The notes beneath the pieces were generated by a model. It did not search any database and was not told the DNA's origin. It saw only the letters and a program-made list of their open reading frames with translations. Position numbers and translations under genes: made by a program. Shown one piece after another: positions 6,009 through 13,586 of a DNA stretch of 18,354 bases (position 1 is its first letter; every line of letters begins with the position of its first letter). Origin of the DNA: CAKQOE01 sp051892195. Its GTDB lineage: Bacteria; Bacillota; Clostridia; Peptostreptococcales; Anaerovoracaceae. The stretch spans positions 1 through 18,354 of the forward strand of contig JBJFFZ010000043.1 of assembly GCA_051892195.1 (NCBI GenBank). The letters are read 5' to 3'.

Positions 6009-6671
6009 TTGTTTGATATGCAGTTTATCTCCGAATATGCGCATCTGTATGTGTCTGCAGCCTGGCTTACGCTGAAGATTGCCTTCTGGGGCATCCTCTT
6101 CGCTATGATTCTGGGTGCATTCTGCAGCATCGTGCAGTATTTTCGGATTCCGGTGATCCGGAGGATCGTCGGTGTTTACATAGAGCTCAGCAGAAATACG
6201 CCTCTGCTGGTTCAGCTCTACTTCATATATTACGGGCTGCCGAAAGTCGGTCTCAGTCTGTCCGGCGAAATGTGCGCCGTTGTGGGACTGATCTTCCTGG
6301 GAGGCAGCTATATGTCCGAGGCCTTCCGCAGCGGACTGGACTCCGTGGAAAAGCCTCAGCTGGAATCTGCCGCAAACCTGGGCTTCAGCCAGCTTCAGAC
6401 CATGCAGTATGTGGTGTTTCCCCAGGCTCTTGCCACTTCGGTTCCGGCCCTGTGCGCAAATATCGTCTTTATGATCAAGGAGACCTCGGTTGTCAGCGCC
6501 ATTGCGGTCATCGACCTGATGTACGTGGCAAAGGATCTCATCGGTCTTTACTATAACACCGGCGAAGCGCTCTTCATGCTGGTGGTGGCGTACCTCCTCA
6601 TTCTGCTGCCGATTTCGATTCTGGCAACATTACTGGAAAGGAGGCTGCGCTATGCAGGATTTGGGAATTAG
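6009..6671 (+). CDS. Polar amino-acid ABC transporter permease (HisM/GlnP family), first subunit
   Basis: This integral membrane subunit belongs to an importer for polar amino acids. Its 220 residues show the usual layout: a transmembrane helix at about 14-40 (LYVSAAWLTLKIAFWG...), the RNTPLLVQLYFIYYGLP segment at 62-78, and the EAA loop at 104-140 (EAFRSGL, SAANLGFSQLQ, VVFPQAL) that docks onto the ATPase. Two to three further helices follow. The start is a TTG, supported by GGAGG 8 nt upstream. It overlaps the second permease gene by 20 nt, and its end carries AAAGGAGG for that gene. It is the first gene of a permease-permease-ATPase-receptor operon. Confidence 0.9.
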   Translation: MFDMQFISEYAHLYVSAAWLTLKIAFWGILFAMILGAFCSIVQYFRIPVIRRIVGVYIELSRNTPLLVQLYFIYYGLPKVGLSLSGEMCAVVGLIFLGGSYMSEAFRSGLDSVEKPQLESAANLGFSQLQTMQYVVFPQALATSVPALCANIVFMIKETSVVSAIAVIDLMYVAKDLIGLYYNTGEALFMLVVAYLLILLPISILATLLERRLRYAGFGN

Positions 6672-7326
6672 TATTTTATTCAAGGGAACAAATTTCCTGC
6701 GGCTTTTAGGCGGTCTGTGGATCACCATCCGGATCAGTCTGATCTCGGTGGCTCTTTCCATTGTGCTGGGTCTTCTCTTCGGCATGTTCATGACCCTGAA
6801 GAACCCTGTCACAAAGGCTGTCAGCCGCGTTTACCTCGATTTTATCAGGATCATGCCTCCCATCGTGCTGCTGTTCCTGATGTACTTTGGTGTGACGAGA
6901 GCCTGCGGGCTGAACCTCTCGGCAGAAATCAGCTCCATTATCGTCTTTACCCTCTGGGGTACTGCCGAAATGGGCGATCTGGTGCGGGGAGCCCTCATCA
7001 GTATTCCGAAGCACCAGTATGACAGCGCGGCTGCGCTGGGAATGACAAAGCTTCAGACCTTTGTGCTCATTATCGTTCCACAGACCCTCCGGAGGCTTCT
7101 GCCTCTGGCCATCAATCTGACCACGCGAATGATCAAGACCACAAGTCTGATTGCGCTCATCGGCATCGTGGAGGTTCTGAAGGTGGGTCAGCAGATTATC
7201 GACGCCAACCGCTTCGATTATCCGACGGCAGCCCTTTGGATCTACGCAGTAGTATTCTTCCTTTACTTCCTGATCTGCTGGCCGATTTCGCTGGCGGCAA
7301 AGAAGCTGGAAGAAAGATGGAGGTAA
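6652..7326 (+). CDS. Polar amino-acid ABC transporter permease, second subunit
   Basis: This is the partner permease of the preceding gene; the two should form a heterodimeric channel. Its 224 residues include N-terminal helices (LLGGLWITIRISLISVALSI), the DFIRIMPPIVLLFLMYFG segment at 63-80 and an EAA loop at about 106-144 (EMGDLVRGAL, SAAALGMTKLQTF, IVPQTLRR). The ATG lies inside the end of the first permease gene (20-nt overlap) and has AAAGGAGG 7 nt before it. The ATPase gene follows 7 nt after its stop. Confidence 0.9.
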   Translation: MQDLGISILFKGTNFLRLLGGLWITIRISLISVALSIVLGLLFGMFMTLKNPVTKAVSRVYLDFIRIMPPIVLLFLMYFGVTRACGLNLSAEISSIIVFTLWGTAEMGDLVRGALISIPKHQYDSAAALGMTKLQTFVLIIVPQTLRRLLPLAINLTTRMIKTTSLIALIGIVEVLKVGQQIIDANRFDYPTAALWIYAVVFFLYFLICWPISLAAKKLEERWR

Positions 7327-7333
7327 ACAATCA

Positions 7334-8140
7334 ATGGATCAGAATATACAGTTACAGGCAACCGGTATCGTAAAGCGCTTTGGCGATGAAACCGTCCTCA
7401 ACGGCATCGACCTCAGCGTAAAAAAAGGAGAGGTGGTTGTGGTCCTGGGGCCTTCCGGATGCGGAAAGAGCACCCTGCTCCGCTGCCTCAACGGGCTGGA
7501 GCAGATCAACGGCGGCGAAATCCTTCTGGACGGAGAGCCGGTTCTGGCTTCCGGAAAAAATATGACAAAAATGCGTCAGAAGATCGGCATGGTATTTCAG
7601 AGCTATGACCTCTTCCCGCACAAGACCATTCTCGACAACATCACCCTGGCTCCTGTGAAGGTGCAGAAGCGAAGCAAGGAAGAGGCGGAAGCCGAGGCGG
7701 AGGTTCTTCTGAAGCGCGTGGGTCTCTGGGAAAAGCGGGATCAGTATCCGAGACAGCTCTCAGGCGGTCAGAAGCAGCGTGTGGCCATTGTGCGCGCCCT
7801 GTGCATGCACCCGGAGGTCATGCTGTTTGACGAGGTTACGGCGGCTTTGGACCCGGAAATGGTCCGGGAGGTTTTGGACGTTATGCTGGAGCTTGCGGAA
7901 CAGGGACTTACCATGATCATCGTCACCCACGAGATGCAGTTTGCAAGGGCCATCGCAGACAGGATCATGTTCTTGGACGGCGGGGTTGTGGTGGAGGAAA
8001 CCGATCCGGAAACCTTCTTTACCCATCCGGCTACGGCCAGAGCCCAGCAGTTCCTGAATACCTTCTCCTTTGACCGTGAGTCGCATCACAGCCAGGAGCC
8101 GCAGGCGGATGCATCCGGGCAGCAGGCTGCCCGTCCGTAG
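7334..8140 (+). CDS. Polar amino-acid ABC transporter ATP-binding protein (GlnQ/HisP family)
   Basis: This cytoplasmic ATPase energises the importer. It has Walker A GPSGCGKST (39-47), Q-loop VFQSYDLFPH (87-96), the LSGGQKQR signature (142-149), Walker B VMLFDE (162-167), D-loop ALDPE and switch His199 (IVTHEMQFA). The residue after the Walker B glutamate is Val (FDEVTAALDP), where most homologues have Pro; the catalytic residues themselves are intact. The ~25 residues after LNTF are a low-complexity His/Gln/Ala tail. GGAGG precedes the ATG by about 9 nt. Near the stop the coding DNA contains a 7-bp hairpin (CGGGCAG/CTGCCCG, 8116-8133) without a T-run. It may mark a processing or stability boundary before the receptor gene. 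Confidence 0.93.
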   Translation: MDQNIQLQATGIVKRFGDETVLNGIDLSVKKGEVVVVLGPSGCGKSTLLRCLNGLEQINGGEILLDGEPVLASGKNMTKMRQKIGMVFQSYDLFPHKTILDNITLAPVKVQKRSKEEAEAEAEVLLKRVGLWEKRDQYPRQLSGGQKQRVAIVRALCMHPEVMLFDEVTAALDPEMVREVLDVMLELAEQGLTMIIVTHEMQFARAIADRIMFLDGGVVVEETDPETFFTHPATARAQQFLNTFSFDRESHHSQEPQADASGQQAARP

Positions 8141-8292
8141 GGGCGCAGGTACATTTTGGTATATTTCAGCGGGGATTCATTCGTGCTCCTTCGCTGTCAT
8201 ATATATTTTTAATTACATAACCTTAGTTCAAAGGATCGCGGTTTCCCGGCGCTTTGGATGCCCGGAATCCCGTTCCAGATGGAGGAAAAATC

Positions 8293-9162
8293 ATGAAAAA
8301 GAAGAGTTTATTGGCACTTGCCATGTCCGTTCTCATGATCGGTACAGCTTTCACAGGCTGCGGCTCCGGTAATGCTGCCGGTTCTGCAGGAGCCGACGAA
8401 GGAAGCGCCACAGGCCGTACTGTTGAGGAAATCCAGGCTGACGGCACGATCCGCATCGGCGTGTTCAGCGACAAGGCGCCGTTCGGCTATGTGGATCAGA
8501 ACGGAAATTATGCAGGCTATGATGTTTACTTTGCAGAACGGATCGCGCAGGATCTGGGCGTTGAAGTGGAATATGTCTCCACAGAGCCTGCCAGCAGAGT
8601 GGAATTTGTGGAAACAGGAAAGGTTGACCTGATCCTGGCAAACTTCACAGTTACGCCGGAGCGTGCGGAAAAGGTTGACTTCTGCCTCCCGTACATGAAG
8701 GTTGCTCTCGGTATCGTATCACCGGATGATGCAGTGATCACCGATCCGGAACAGCTCAACGGCAAAAAGCTCATCGTGTGCAAGGGTACAACGGCAGAAA
8801 CTTATTTCGCTGAAAACTATCCGGATGTTGAGCTCTTAAAGTATGACCAGTATGCAGACGCCTACAACGCTCTGTTAGACGGCAGAGGCGACGGTCTCTC
8901 AACAGACAACACAGAGGTTCTTGCATGGGCTCTGAGCAATCCTGGCTTTACTGTAGGCGTTGATTCTCTGGGCAGCATCGATTCCATCGCACCGGCCGTT
9001 GCAAAGGGCAACAAGTCCCTCCTGGACTGGATCAATGCTGAAATCGAATCTCTGGCAGGAGAAAACTTCTTCCACAACGACTACGCAGAAACTCTGGCTC
9101 CTGTATACGGCGACGCTGCAGATCCGGAAGCTCTGGTTGTTGAAGGCGGAAAGATCGAATAA
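8293..9162 (+). CDS. Amino-acid ABC transporter substrate-binding lipoprotein (family 3)
   Basis: This is the receptor of the importer, anchored outside the membrane. It has 289 residues with a lipoprotein signal: MKKK, a hydrophobic core and FTGC with lipidated Cys23. The mature part is the family-3 solute-binding fold: IRIGVFSDKAPFGY, a GYDVYFAERIAQDLG lobe, the ligand-contact motif NFTVTPERAEKVDF, a GKKLIVCKGTTAETYF hinge and LDGRGDGLSTDN. Exact ligand cannot be read out; acidic or polar amino acids are likely. The ATG is set by GGAGG (8281-8285) 7 nt before it; an earlier in-frame ATG at 8254 lacks this and would spoil the signal peptide. It follows the ATPase after 152 nt of partly AT-rich DNA with no convincing promoter. 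Its codon use is that of a highly expressed gene. Confidence 0.93.
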   Translation: MKKKSLLALAMSVLMIGTAFTGCGSGNAAGSAGADEGSATGRTVEEIQADGTIRIGVFSDKAPFGYVDQNGNYAGYDVYFAERIAQDLGVEVEYVSTEPASRVEFVETGKVDLILANFTVTPERAEKVDFCLPYMKVALGIVSPDDAVITDPEQLNGKKLIVCKGTTAETYFAENYPDVELLKYDQYADAYNALLDGRGDGLSTDNTEVLAWALSNPGFTVGVDSLGSIDSIAPAVAKGNKSLLDWINAEIESLAGENFFHNDYAETLAPVYGDAADPEALVVEGGKIE

Positions 9163-9221
9163 TATCGGAATAATAAAACAGAATACGATCCCCCCGGGGA
9201 TCCCCTGTATGGGTTAAAACA

Positions 9222-9252
9222 AAGGCTGCCGGATCACTGGTCCGGCAGCCTT
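9222..9252 (+). terminator. ABC operon terminator
   Basis: A 12-bp perfect stem (AAGGCTGCCGGA with TCCGGCAGCCTT) and a 7-nt loop are followed by CTTCTGTCT. The T-run is imperfect, but the stem is very stable. A smaller GC palindrome (GATCCCC/GGGGATC, 9187-9202) lies just before it. Confidence 0.75.
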
Positions 9253-9286
9253 CTTCTGTCTGTGCGCAGCTGTAGCAGCAATATGG

Positions 9287-9332
9287 AAAAAGCAGCATGT
9301 CCCCCGCCGGGGGAGCATGCTGCTTTCTTTTT
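9287..9332. terminator. Bidirectional terminator between convergent operons
   Basis: AAAGCAGCATG pairs with CATGCTGCTTT, continued by CCCCC/GGGGG with one small bulge, giving a stem of about 16-17 bp. It is followed by TTTCTTTTT on the plus strand and by TTTTT on the minus strand. It can end both the ABC operon and the pckA-cstA operon. Confidence 0.85.
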
Positions 9333-9360
9333 AACAGTTTTATTTCGCTTTTCTGCTGGG

Positions 9361-9379
9361 CAGCCGGCCGGGCCGGCTG
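9361..9379. terminator. Additional GC hairpin, possible terminator
   Basis: CAGCCGG (9361-9367) and CCGGCTG (9373-9379) with a 5-nt loop are followed by TATTTTAT on the plus strand. Further small hairpins lie at about 9401-9424 (GAGGCTT/AAGCCTC) and around GGGACC/GGTCCC. The whole 312-bp gap 9163-9474 holds only such structures and no gene. Confidence 0.4.
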
Positions 9380-9474
9380 TATTTTATAACATCTTCTGTA
9401 TAGAGGCTTGTCCTGTGAAAAGCCTCCCAGGGACCGGGTCCCCGTTAAAAACACGGCTGCAGGGATATTGCCGA

Positions 9475-11205
9475 TTAAGCTTCCTGTGCCTTGTTCTTTC
9501 TCTGGTCGGAGATTGTCTTGATGCCTTCTACTGCAAGGATCACAGCAAGTACAACCAGAAGAACTGCGATGATTGCGCGTACCCACATCCATACGACGCC
9601 TTCGCCGCCTGCCATAGCGCCAACCAGATTGCTCTTGATTGTGAAGCAGAGAGATGTGAGGGTTACAACGAGCATGAATACCATCGGAATGAAGAACATC
9701 TTGTTGTTCTTGCCCAGAGAACCGAGCCATGAAGCAACAGCAAGGAGACCAAGAGCAGCAAGCAGCTGGTTTGCAGCTCCGAAGAGTGCCCAGATGTTTG
9801 CATAGCCTGTCATACCGAGGCTGATGCCTAAAACAACAGAGATTACAGTTGCAACATACGGATTTGAAAGAACCTTCTTAGCGCCTGTTGCTTCGTTGAT
9901 CGGAGTACCGTCCAGCCAGAATTCCTGGAACATATATCTTGAAAGACGTGTTGCTGTGTCCAGAGAAGTCAGGCAGAATGCGGAAACTGCAAGAATCAGC
10001 ATAGAGTAAGTAACTTCTGCAGTACCGGAAAGGAACGGAATCTTGTCGATCATCTGAGAGATACCTGTTGCAAATACAACGGTCGGAGTTACTGTTTCGC
10101 CGCCTGCGTAGGAGTTCCAGATGTAACCTACTGCGCAGAGGGAAATAATAGCCAGAGCAGATTCGATGAGCATGCCGCCGTATGCGATCGGCTTTGCATC
10201 CCTTTCATTGTTCAGCTGCTTTGCAGTTGTTCCGGAGCCTACCAGAGAGTGGAAGCCGGAAATGGCGCCGCAGGCGATGGTGATGAACAGTGCAGGGAAA
10301 ATAAATCCTAAGGACTTGCCGGTCGGCATAATGGTATCTGTTAAGCCTGTAAATGCAGGGATATCCAGTGTCGGATGAGCGCCGATAATACCGATCACTG
10401 CTGCGATCATCATGAAGTACAGCAGGAAGGAGCTCAGGTAGTCTCTCGGCTGGAGCAGAATCCATACCGGGCAGACAGAGGCGATGAGGATGTAGATACC
10501 AAGGATGAACATCCATACCTTGCCGCTGAGATAAATCGGATGGAAGTTAAAGCCGATGACCATACATAAGATGATGGCTGCCACACCGATGATTGTGGAT
10601 ACTGCCAGACCTGCATTTCTGCGGTATACAAAGAAACCGAAGAGAATGGCGATCAGGATAAACAGAACAGAAATCATTGCGGTTCTTGCGTTTGCAAGGG
10701 ATGCTTCCAGATCAACCGCACCGGTATCTGTGTAAGTAGCGTTGAATGTATTTGCTACGATGGAAGCAAATGCAGCTACAACGAGAATCAGGGTGAGGTA
10801 TGCAAATACCAGGAACAGCTTTCTTGCTCTTCCGCCCATAGAAGCTGCGATTACTTCTCCGATGGACTGTCCCTTATTTCTGATGGATGCGAATAATGCA
10901 CCGAAATCGTGAACTGCACCGAAGAAAATACCACCGATCAGCACCCATAAGAAAACAGGCACCCATCCGAATACAGCGGCCTGAATCGGGCCGTTGATCG
11001 GGCCTGCACCGGCGATGGATGAGAAGTGATGGCCCAGAAGCACTGGAGCCTTTGCCGGAACATAGTCAACCCCGTCTTCCAGTTCATGTGCAGGAGTTGT
11101 TTTAGATGGATCTACACCCCACTGGTCAGCGAGCCACTTACCATAAGTAACGTACGCAATTACCAGAACGGCGATGCCGATCAGTAAGATTACTACTGCG
11201 TTCAT
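9475..11205 (-). CDS. cstA: CstA-family transporter (pyruvate/peptide uptake)
   Basis: This is a polytopic membrane protein of the carbon-starvation CstA family, whose characterised members take up pyruvate (and peptides) with cation coupling. It has 576 residues with roughly 15-17 hydrophobic segments. Family signatures are LLGHHFSSIAGAGPINGP (57-74), GGIFFGAVHDF (91-101), QPRDYLSS (252-259), SGFHSLVGSGTTAKQ (316-330) and a FGAANQLLAALGL segment near the C-terminus. It is shorter than E. coli CstA. The start has GGAG within the end of the upstream gene, and only 1 nt separates its ATG from that gene's TAA. It is therefore co-transcribed with pckA and the small protein between them. Low-GC, highly biased codons suggest strong expression. 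Substrate is inferred from family and from the neighbouring pckA. Confidence 0.92.
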   Translation of the reverse strand: MNAVVILLIGIAVLVIAYVTYGKWLADQWGVDPSKTTPAHELEDGVDYVPAKAPVLLGHHFSSIAGAGPINGPIQAAVFGWVPVFLWVLIGGIFFGAVHDFGALFASIRNKGQSIGEVIAASMGGRARKLFLVFAYLTLILVVAAFASIVANTFNATYTDTGAVDLEASLANARTAMISVLFILIAILFGFFVYRRNAGLAVSTIIGVAAIILCMVIGFNFHPIYLSGKVWMFILGIYILIASVCPVWILLQPRDYLSSFLLYFMMIAAVIGIIGAHPTLDIPAFTGLTDTIMPTGKSLGFIFPALFITIACGAISGFHSLVGSGTTAKQLNNERDAKPIAYGGMLIESALAIISLCAVGYIWNSYAGGETVTPTVVFATGISQMIDKIPFLSGTAEVTYSMLILAVSAFCLTSLDTATRLSRYMFQEFWLDGTPINEATGAKKVLSNPYVATVISVVLGISLGMTGYANIWALFGAANQLLAALGLLAVASWLGSLGKNNKMFFIPMVFMLVVTLTSLCFTIKSNLVGAMAGGEGVVWMWVRAIIAVLLVVLAVILAVEGIKTISDQRKNKAQEA

Positions 11206-11206
11206 T

Positions 11207-11743
11207 TTAGCTCTCCTTTACTTTTTTCTTATTAACTTTTATAAAATTATGAAATAATTTCGCATATTCCCTTCCGCCCCGGTTGGTGAAAACTCGTCCA
11301 CTGGAGCGGTCCAGGACGGCTGTATGGAATTCCATCCAGCCTCTCAGCGAAAAGCGAAAACTTTTCCGGATGCGGCATTTTTTCAGTGCCCGTACCGCGG
11401 CGGGCTCTGTCCGGTCTGCTACGATCAGACAGGTGATATAGGTGTACATGTGATTGGGAGCCGGATCCACCAGAAGCATGCCGGCATCATACGCAAGCTT
11501 TTCGCAGAGCCGGTACATATCCTCTGTCAGTTCCGGAACGGAAAAGACATAAATATACTCGTGGCAGTTGGCCTCCCACATGACATTTTCTTTGAAGAGA
11601 ACGTATTTCTGATTGTTTACGTGAAGATCGCAACGGAGCTTCAGAGGCTCGCCGGCCTCTGAAACTCTGTTGACGTCATAATAAGCTGTAAAATAGCGGC
11701 TGAGCCACTCCACGATCTCTTCTCTTGTCTGCTCCACCCGCAT
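11207..11743 (-). CDS. Uncharacterised 178-aa protein between pckA and cstA
   Basis: I do not recognise this family. The protein is 178 residues, soluble (no transmembrane segment or signal), mixed alpha/beta in appearance and basic toward the C-terminus (RGGREYAKLFHNFIKVNKKKVKES). Visible features are an N-terminal helix (REEIVEWLSRYFTAYYD), strand-like KYVLFKENVMWEA and EYIYVFSVPEL, the segment VDPAPNHMYTYITCLIVADR, and KKCRIRKSFRFSLRGWMEFHTAVLD. It starts 3 nt after the pckA stop with no clear Shine-Dalgarno sequence, so it probably relies on coupling. Its last codons carry the RBS of cstA. Locked between two enzymes of the PEP/pyruvate node, it may regulate or assist CstA; this is inference from position only. 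Confidence 0.8.
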   Translation of the reverse strand: MRVEQTREEIVEWLSRYFTAYYDVNRVSEAGEPLKLRCDLHVNNQKYVLFKENVMWEANCHEYIYVFSVPELTEDMYRLCEKLAYDAGMLLVDPAPNHMYTYITCLIVADRTEPAAVRALKKCRIRKSFRFSLRGWMEFHTAVLDRSSGRVFTNRGGREYAKLFHNFIKVNKKKVKES

Positions 11744-11746
11744 AGG

Positions 11747-13342
11747 CTACTTACCCAGCTTCGGGCCTGCCTGCGCAATCTCCGAAGGCATGTTCGGATA
11801 CTTGGCGGCGAAGTTATCGTGGAACATTCTGCAGAGCTTTTCTGCAGTTTCGTCGTAGGCAGCAGGATCTTCCCAGGTATCTCTCGGGTTGAGGATCTCG
11901 GAAGGCACTCCTGTAATGGCCTGCGGAACATCCAGATTGAATGCTTCGTTATATTTGTATTCGGCGGATTCCAGTTCGCCGTTTAAGGCTGCGGTCACCA
12001 TGGCTCTTGTATATCTGAGCTTGATGCGGCTTCCGCCCTTGCCGTTGGAGCCGCCGGACCAGCCGGTGTTTACGAGGTAAACCTTTGTGTTGTACTTGTC
12101 AAGACGTTCTCCCAGCATCTGGGCGTAAACGCTTGGATCCATCGGCATAAACGGTTCGCCGAACAGTGTTGAGAACGTAGGAACCGGTTCCTTGATGCCT
12201 CTTTCGGTACCTGCCAGCTTTGAGGTGAAGCCTGTAACAAAGTGGTACATGGCCGCTTCCCTGCTGAGCCGTGAGATCGGAGGAAGCACACCGAAGGCAT
12301 CTGCCGTCAGGAAGATGACAACCTTAGGAATACCGCCCACTCCGGGAACTGCAGCATTGCTGATATAGTCCACCGGATAACCGACTCTTGTATTTTCTGT
12401 GAGACTTCCGTCAAAGAAGTCCAGCTCTCTTGTTTCCGGGTCCATGATGACATTTTCCACCAGAGCCCCGAACCTTACGGCCCCGTGAATCTCCGGCTCT
12501 GCTTCCGGATCGAGATTGATGCACTTGGCGTAGCATCCCCCTTCAAAGTTGAAGATTCCGTCCTCTGACCAGCCGTGCTCGTCATCTCCGATGAGCATTC
12601 TTGCAGGGTCTGCAGACAGAGTGGTCTTTCCTGTTCCTGACAGGCCGAAGAACACTGCAGATTCCCCTGTTTCCGGGTCCATATTTGCGGAGCAGTGCAT
12701 CGGAAGCACGTTGTTTTCCTTCGGGAGAACAAAGTTCATCGTGGAAAATACGCTCTTTTTGATCTCGCCGGCATATCCGGAGCCTACGATCACGATATAG
12801 TGGGCCTCGTAGTCGATCATGATGGCAGCTTCTGAGTTTACGCCGTCCGCTTCCGGATCGCACTTGAAGCCCGGAGCGCAGAGAATGGTATAATCCGGTT
12901 CCCCGTAGGCAGCCAGTTCCTCTGCTGTAGGACGGATGAGAAGCTGATGGATAAAGAGGTTCTGGGACGCCAGCTCGTTGATCACACGGAACTTCCGCGT
13001 ATACTTCGGGTCCGCCCCTGCCATACCGTCAAATACGAAAATTTCCTTTCCGTCCAGATAAGCCAGAGCCTTCTCTTTGATGGCGTCAAACTTTTCTCTG
13101 CTGATGGGACGGTTCACCTTGCCCCATGCGATTTCGTCATGGATTCCCGGTGTGTCAACAATAAACTTGTCGTCAGGGCTTCTTCCCGTATACTTTCCTG
13201 TTGTCACCACCAGAGCCCCTGTTTTGCAGAGGGTGCCTTCGCCTCTGCGGAGGGCTGCCTCAGTGAGCTGGGCCGGATTAAGGTTTCTGTAAACTGTGCC
13301 TGGATTTTTGATTCCAAGCTCCTTGGTACCTAATGTTTCCAC
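11747..13342 (-). CDS. pckA: Phosphoenolpyruvate carboxykinase (ATP)
   Basis: This cytosolic enzyme interconverts oxaloacetate plus ATP and PEP plus CO2 plus ADP. In anaerobes it often runs toward oxaloacetate, saving energy. At 531 residues it matches the ATP-dependent class. Motifs are GRSPDDKF (substrate loop, 53-60), GYAGEIKKS (189-197), the metal-binding HCSAN (216-220), P-loop GLSGTGKTTL (233-242), LIGDDEHGWSEDG (250-262) with the second metal-binding Asp, and NTRVGYPVDYI further on. The start is GTG (13340-13342): AGGAG lies 8 nt before it and there is no ATG at a suitable distance. It is the first gene of the pckA-unknown-cstA operon. The 230 bp upstream are AT-rich with several long T and A runs; I could not assign a convincing promoter. 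Confidence 0.97.
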   Translation of the reverse strand: METLGTKELGIKNPGTVYRNLNPAQLTEAALRRGEGTLCKTGALVVTTGKYTGRSPDDKFIVDTPGIHDEIAWGKVNRPISREKFDAIKEKALAYLDGKEIFVFDGMAGADPKYTRKFRVINELASQNLFIHQLLIRPTAEELAAYGEPDYTILCAPGFKCDPEADGVNSEAAIMIDYEAHYIVIVGSGYAGEIKKSVFSTMNFVLPKENNVLPMHCSANMDPETGESAVFFGLSGTGKTTLSADPARMLIGDDEHGWSEDGIFNFEGGCYAKCINLDPEAEPEIHGAVRFGALVENVIMDPETRELDFFDGSLTENTRVGYPVDYISNAAVPGVGGIPKVVIFLTADAFGVLPPISRLSREAAMYHFVTGFTSKLAGTERGIKEPVPTFSTLFGEPFMPMDPSVYAQMLGERLDKYNTKVYLVNTGWSGGSNGKGGSRIKLRYTRAMVTAALNGELESAEYKYNEAFNLDVPQAITGVPSEILNPRDTWEDPAAYDETAEKLCRMFHDNFAAKYPNMPSEIAQAGPKLGK

Positions 13343-13562
13343 GTTCTTTCTCCTGATTATACATTTTACATATTATCTGTGCCAAGTAGAATACAACTTC
13401 CACATACACCATACTATCATATACCAAAATTAAATGATTTGAAATACAAACATAAAAAAAACAGCTAAAAAAATCATGTCCCTGCACCGTTTTTTCCGAA
13501 AAAAACCACTTTTTCATGCAAACAGCTCCGGCCCCGTGCGCTCTGCGCACAAACGCAGCTGT

Positions 13563-13586
13563 AAAACCCAGGGGCATTACGCCCCT
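13563..13586 (-). terminator. Weak terminator overlapping a stop codon
   Basis: On the minus strand AGGGGC, loop GTAAT and GCCCCT are followed by GGGTTTT. The loop contains the TAA stop of the AIR-synthase-like gene. A second small hairpin (GTGCGC/GCGCAC) lies about 20 nt downstream. Read-through toward pckA is possible. Confidence 0.4.

Noticed and set aside
13343..13382. Promoter TTGGCA, 18 nt, TATAAT directly before pckA
   Set aside because: The start point would fall on or after the Shine-Dalgarno sequence, so it could not make a normal pckA transcript.
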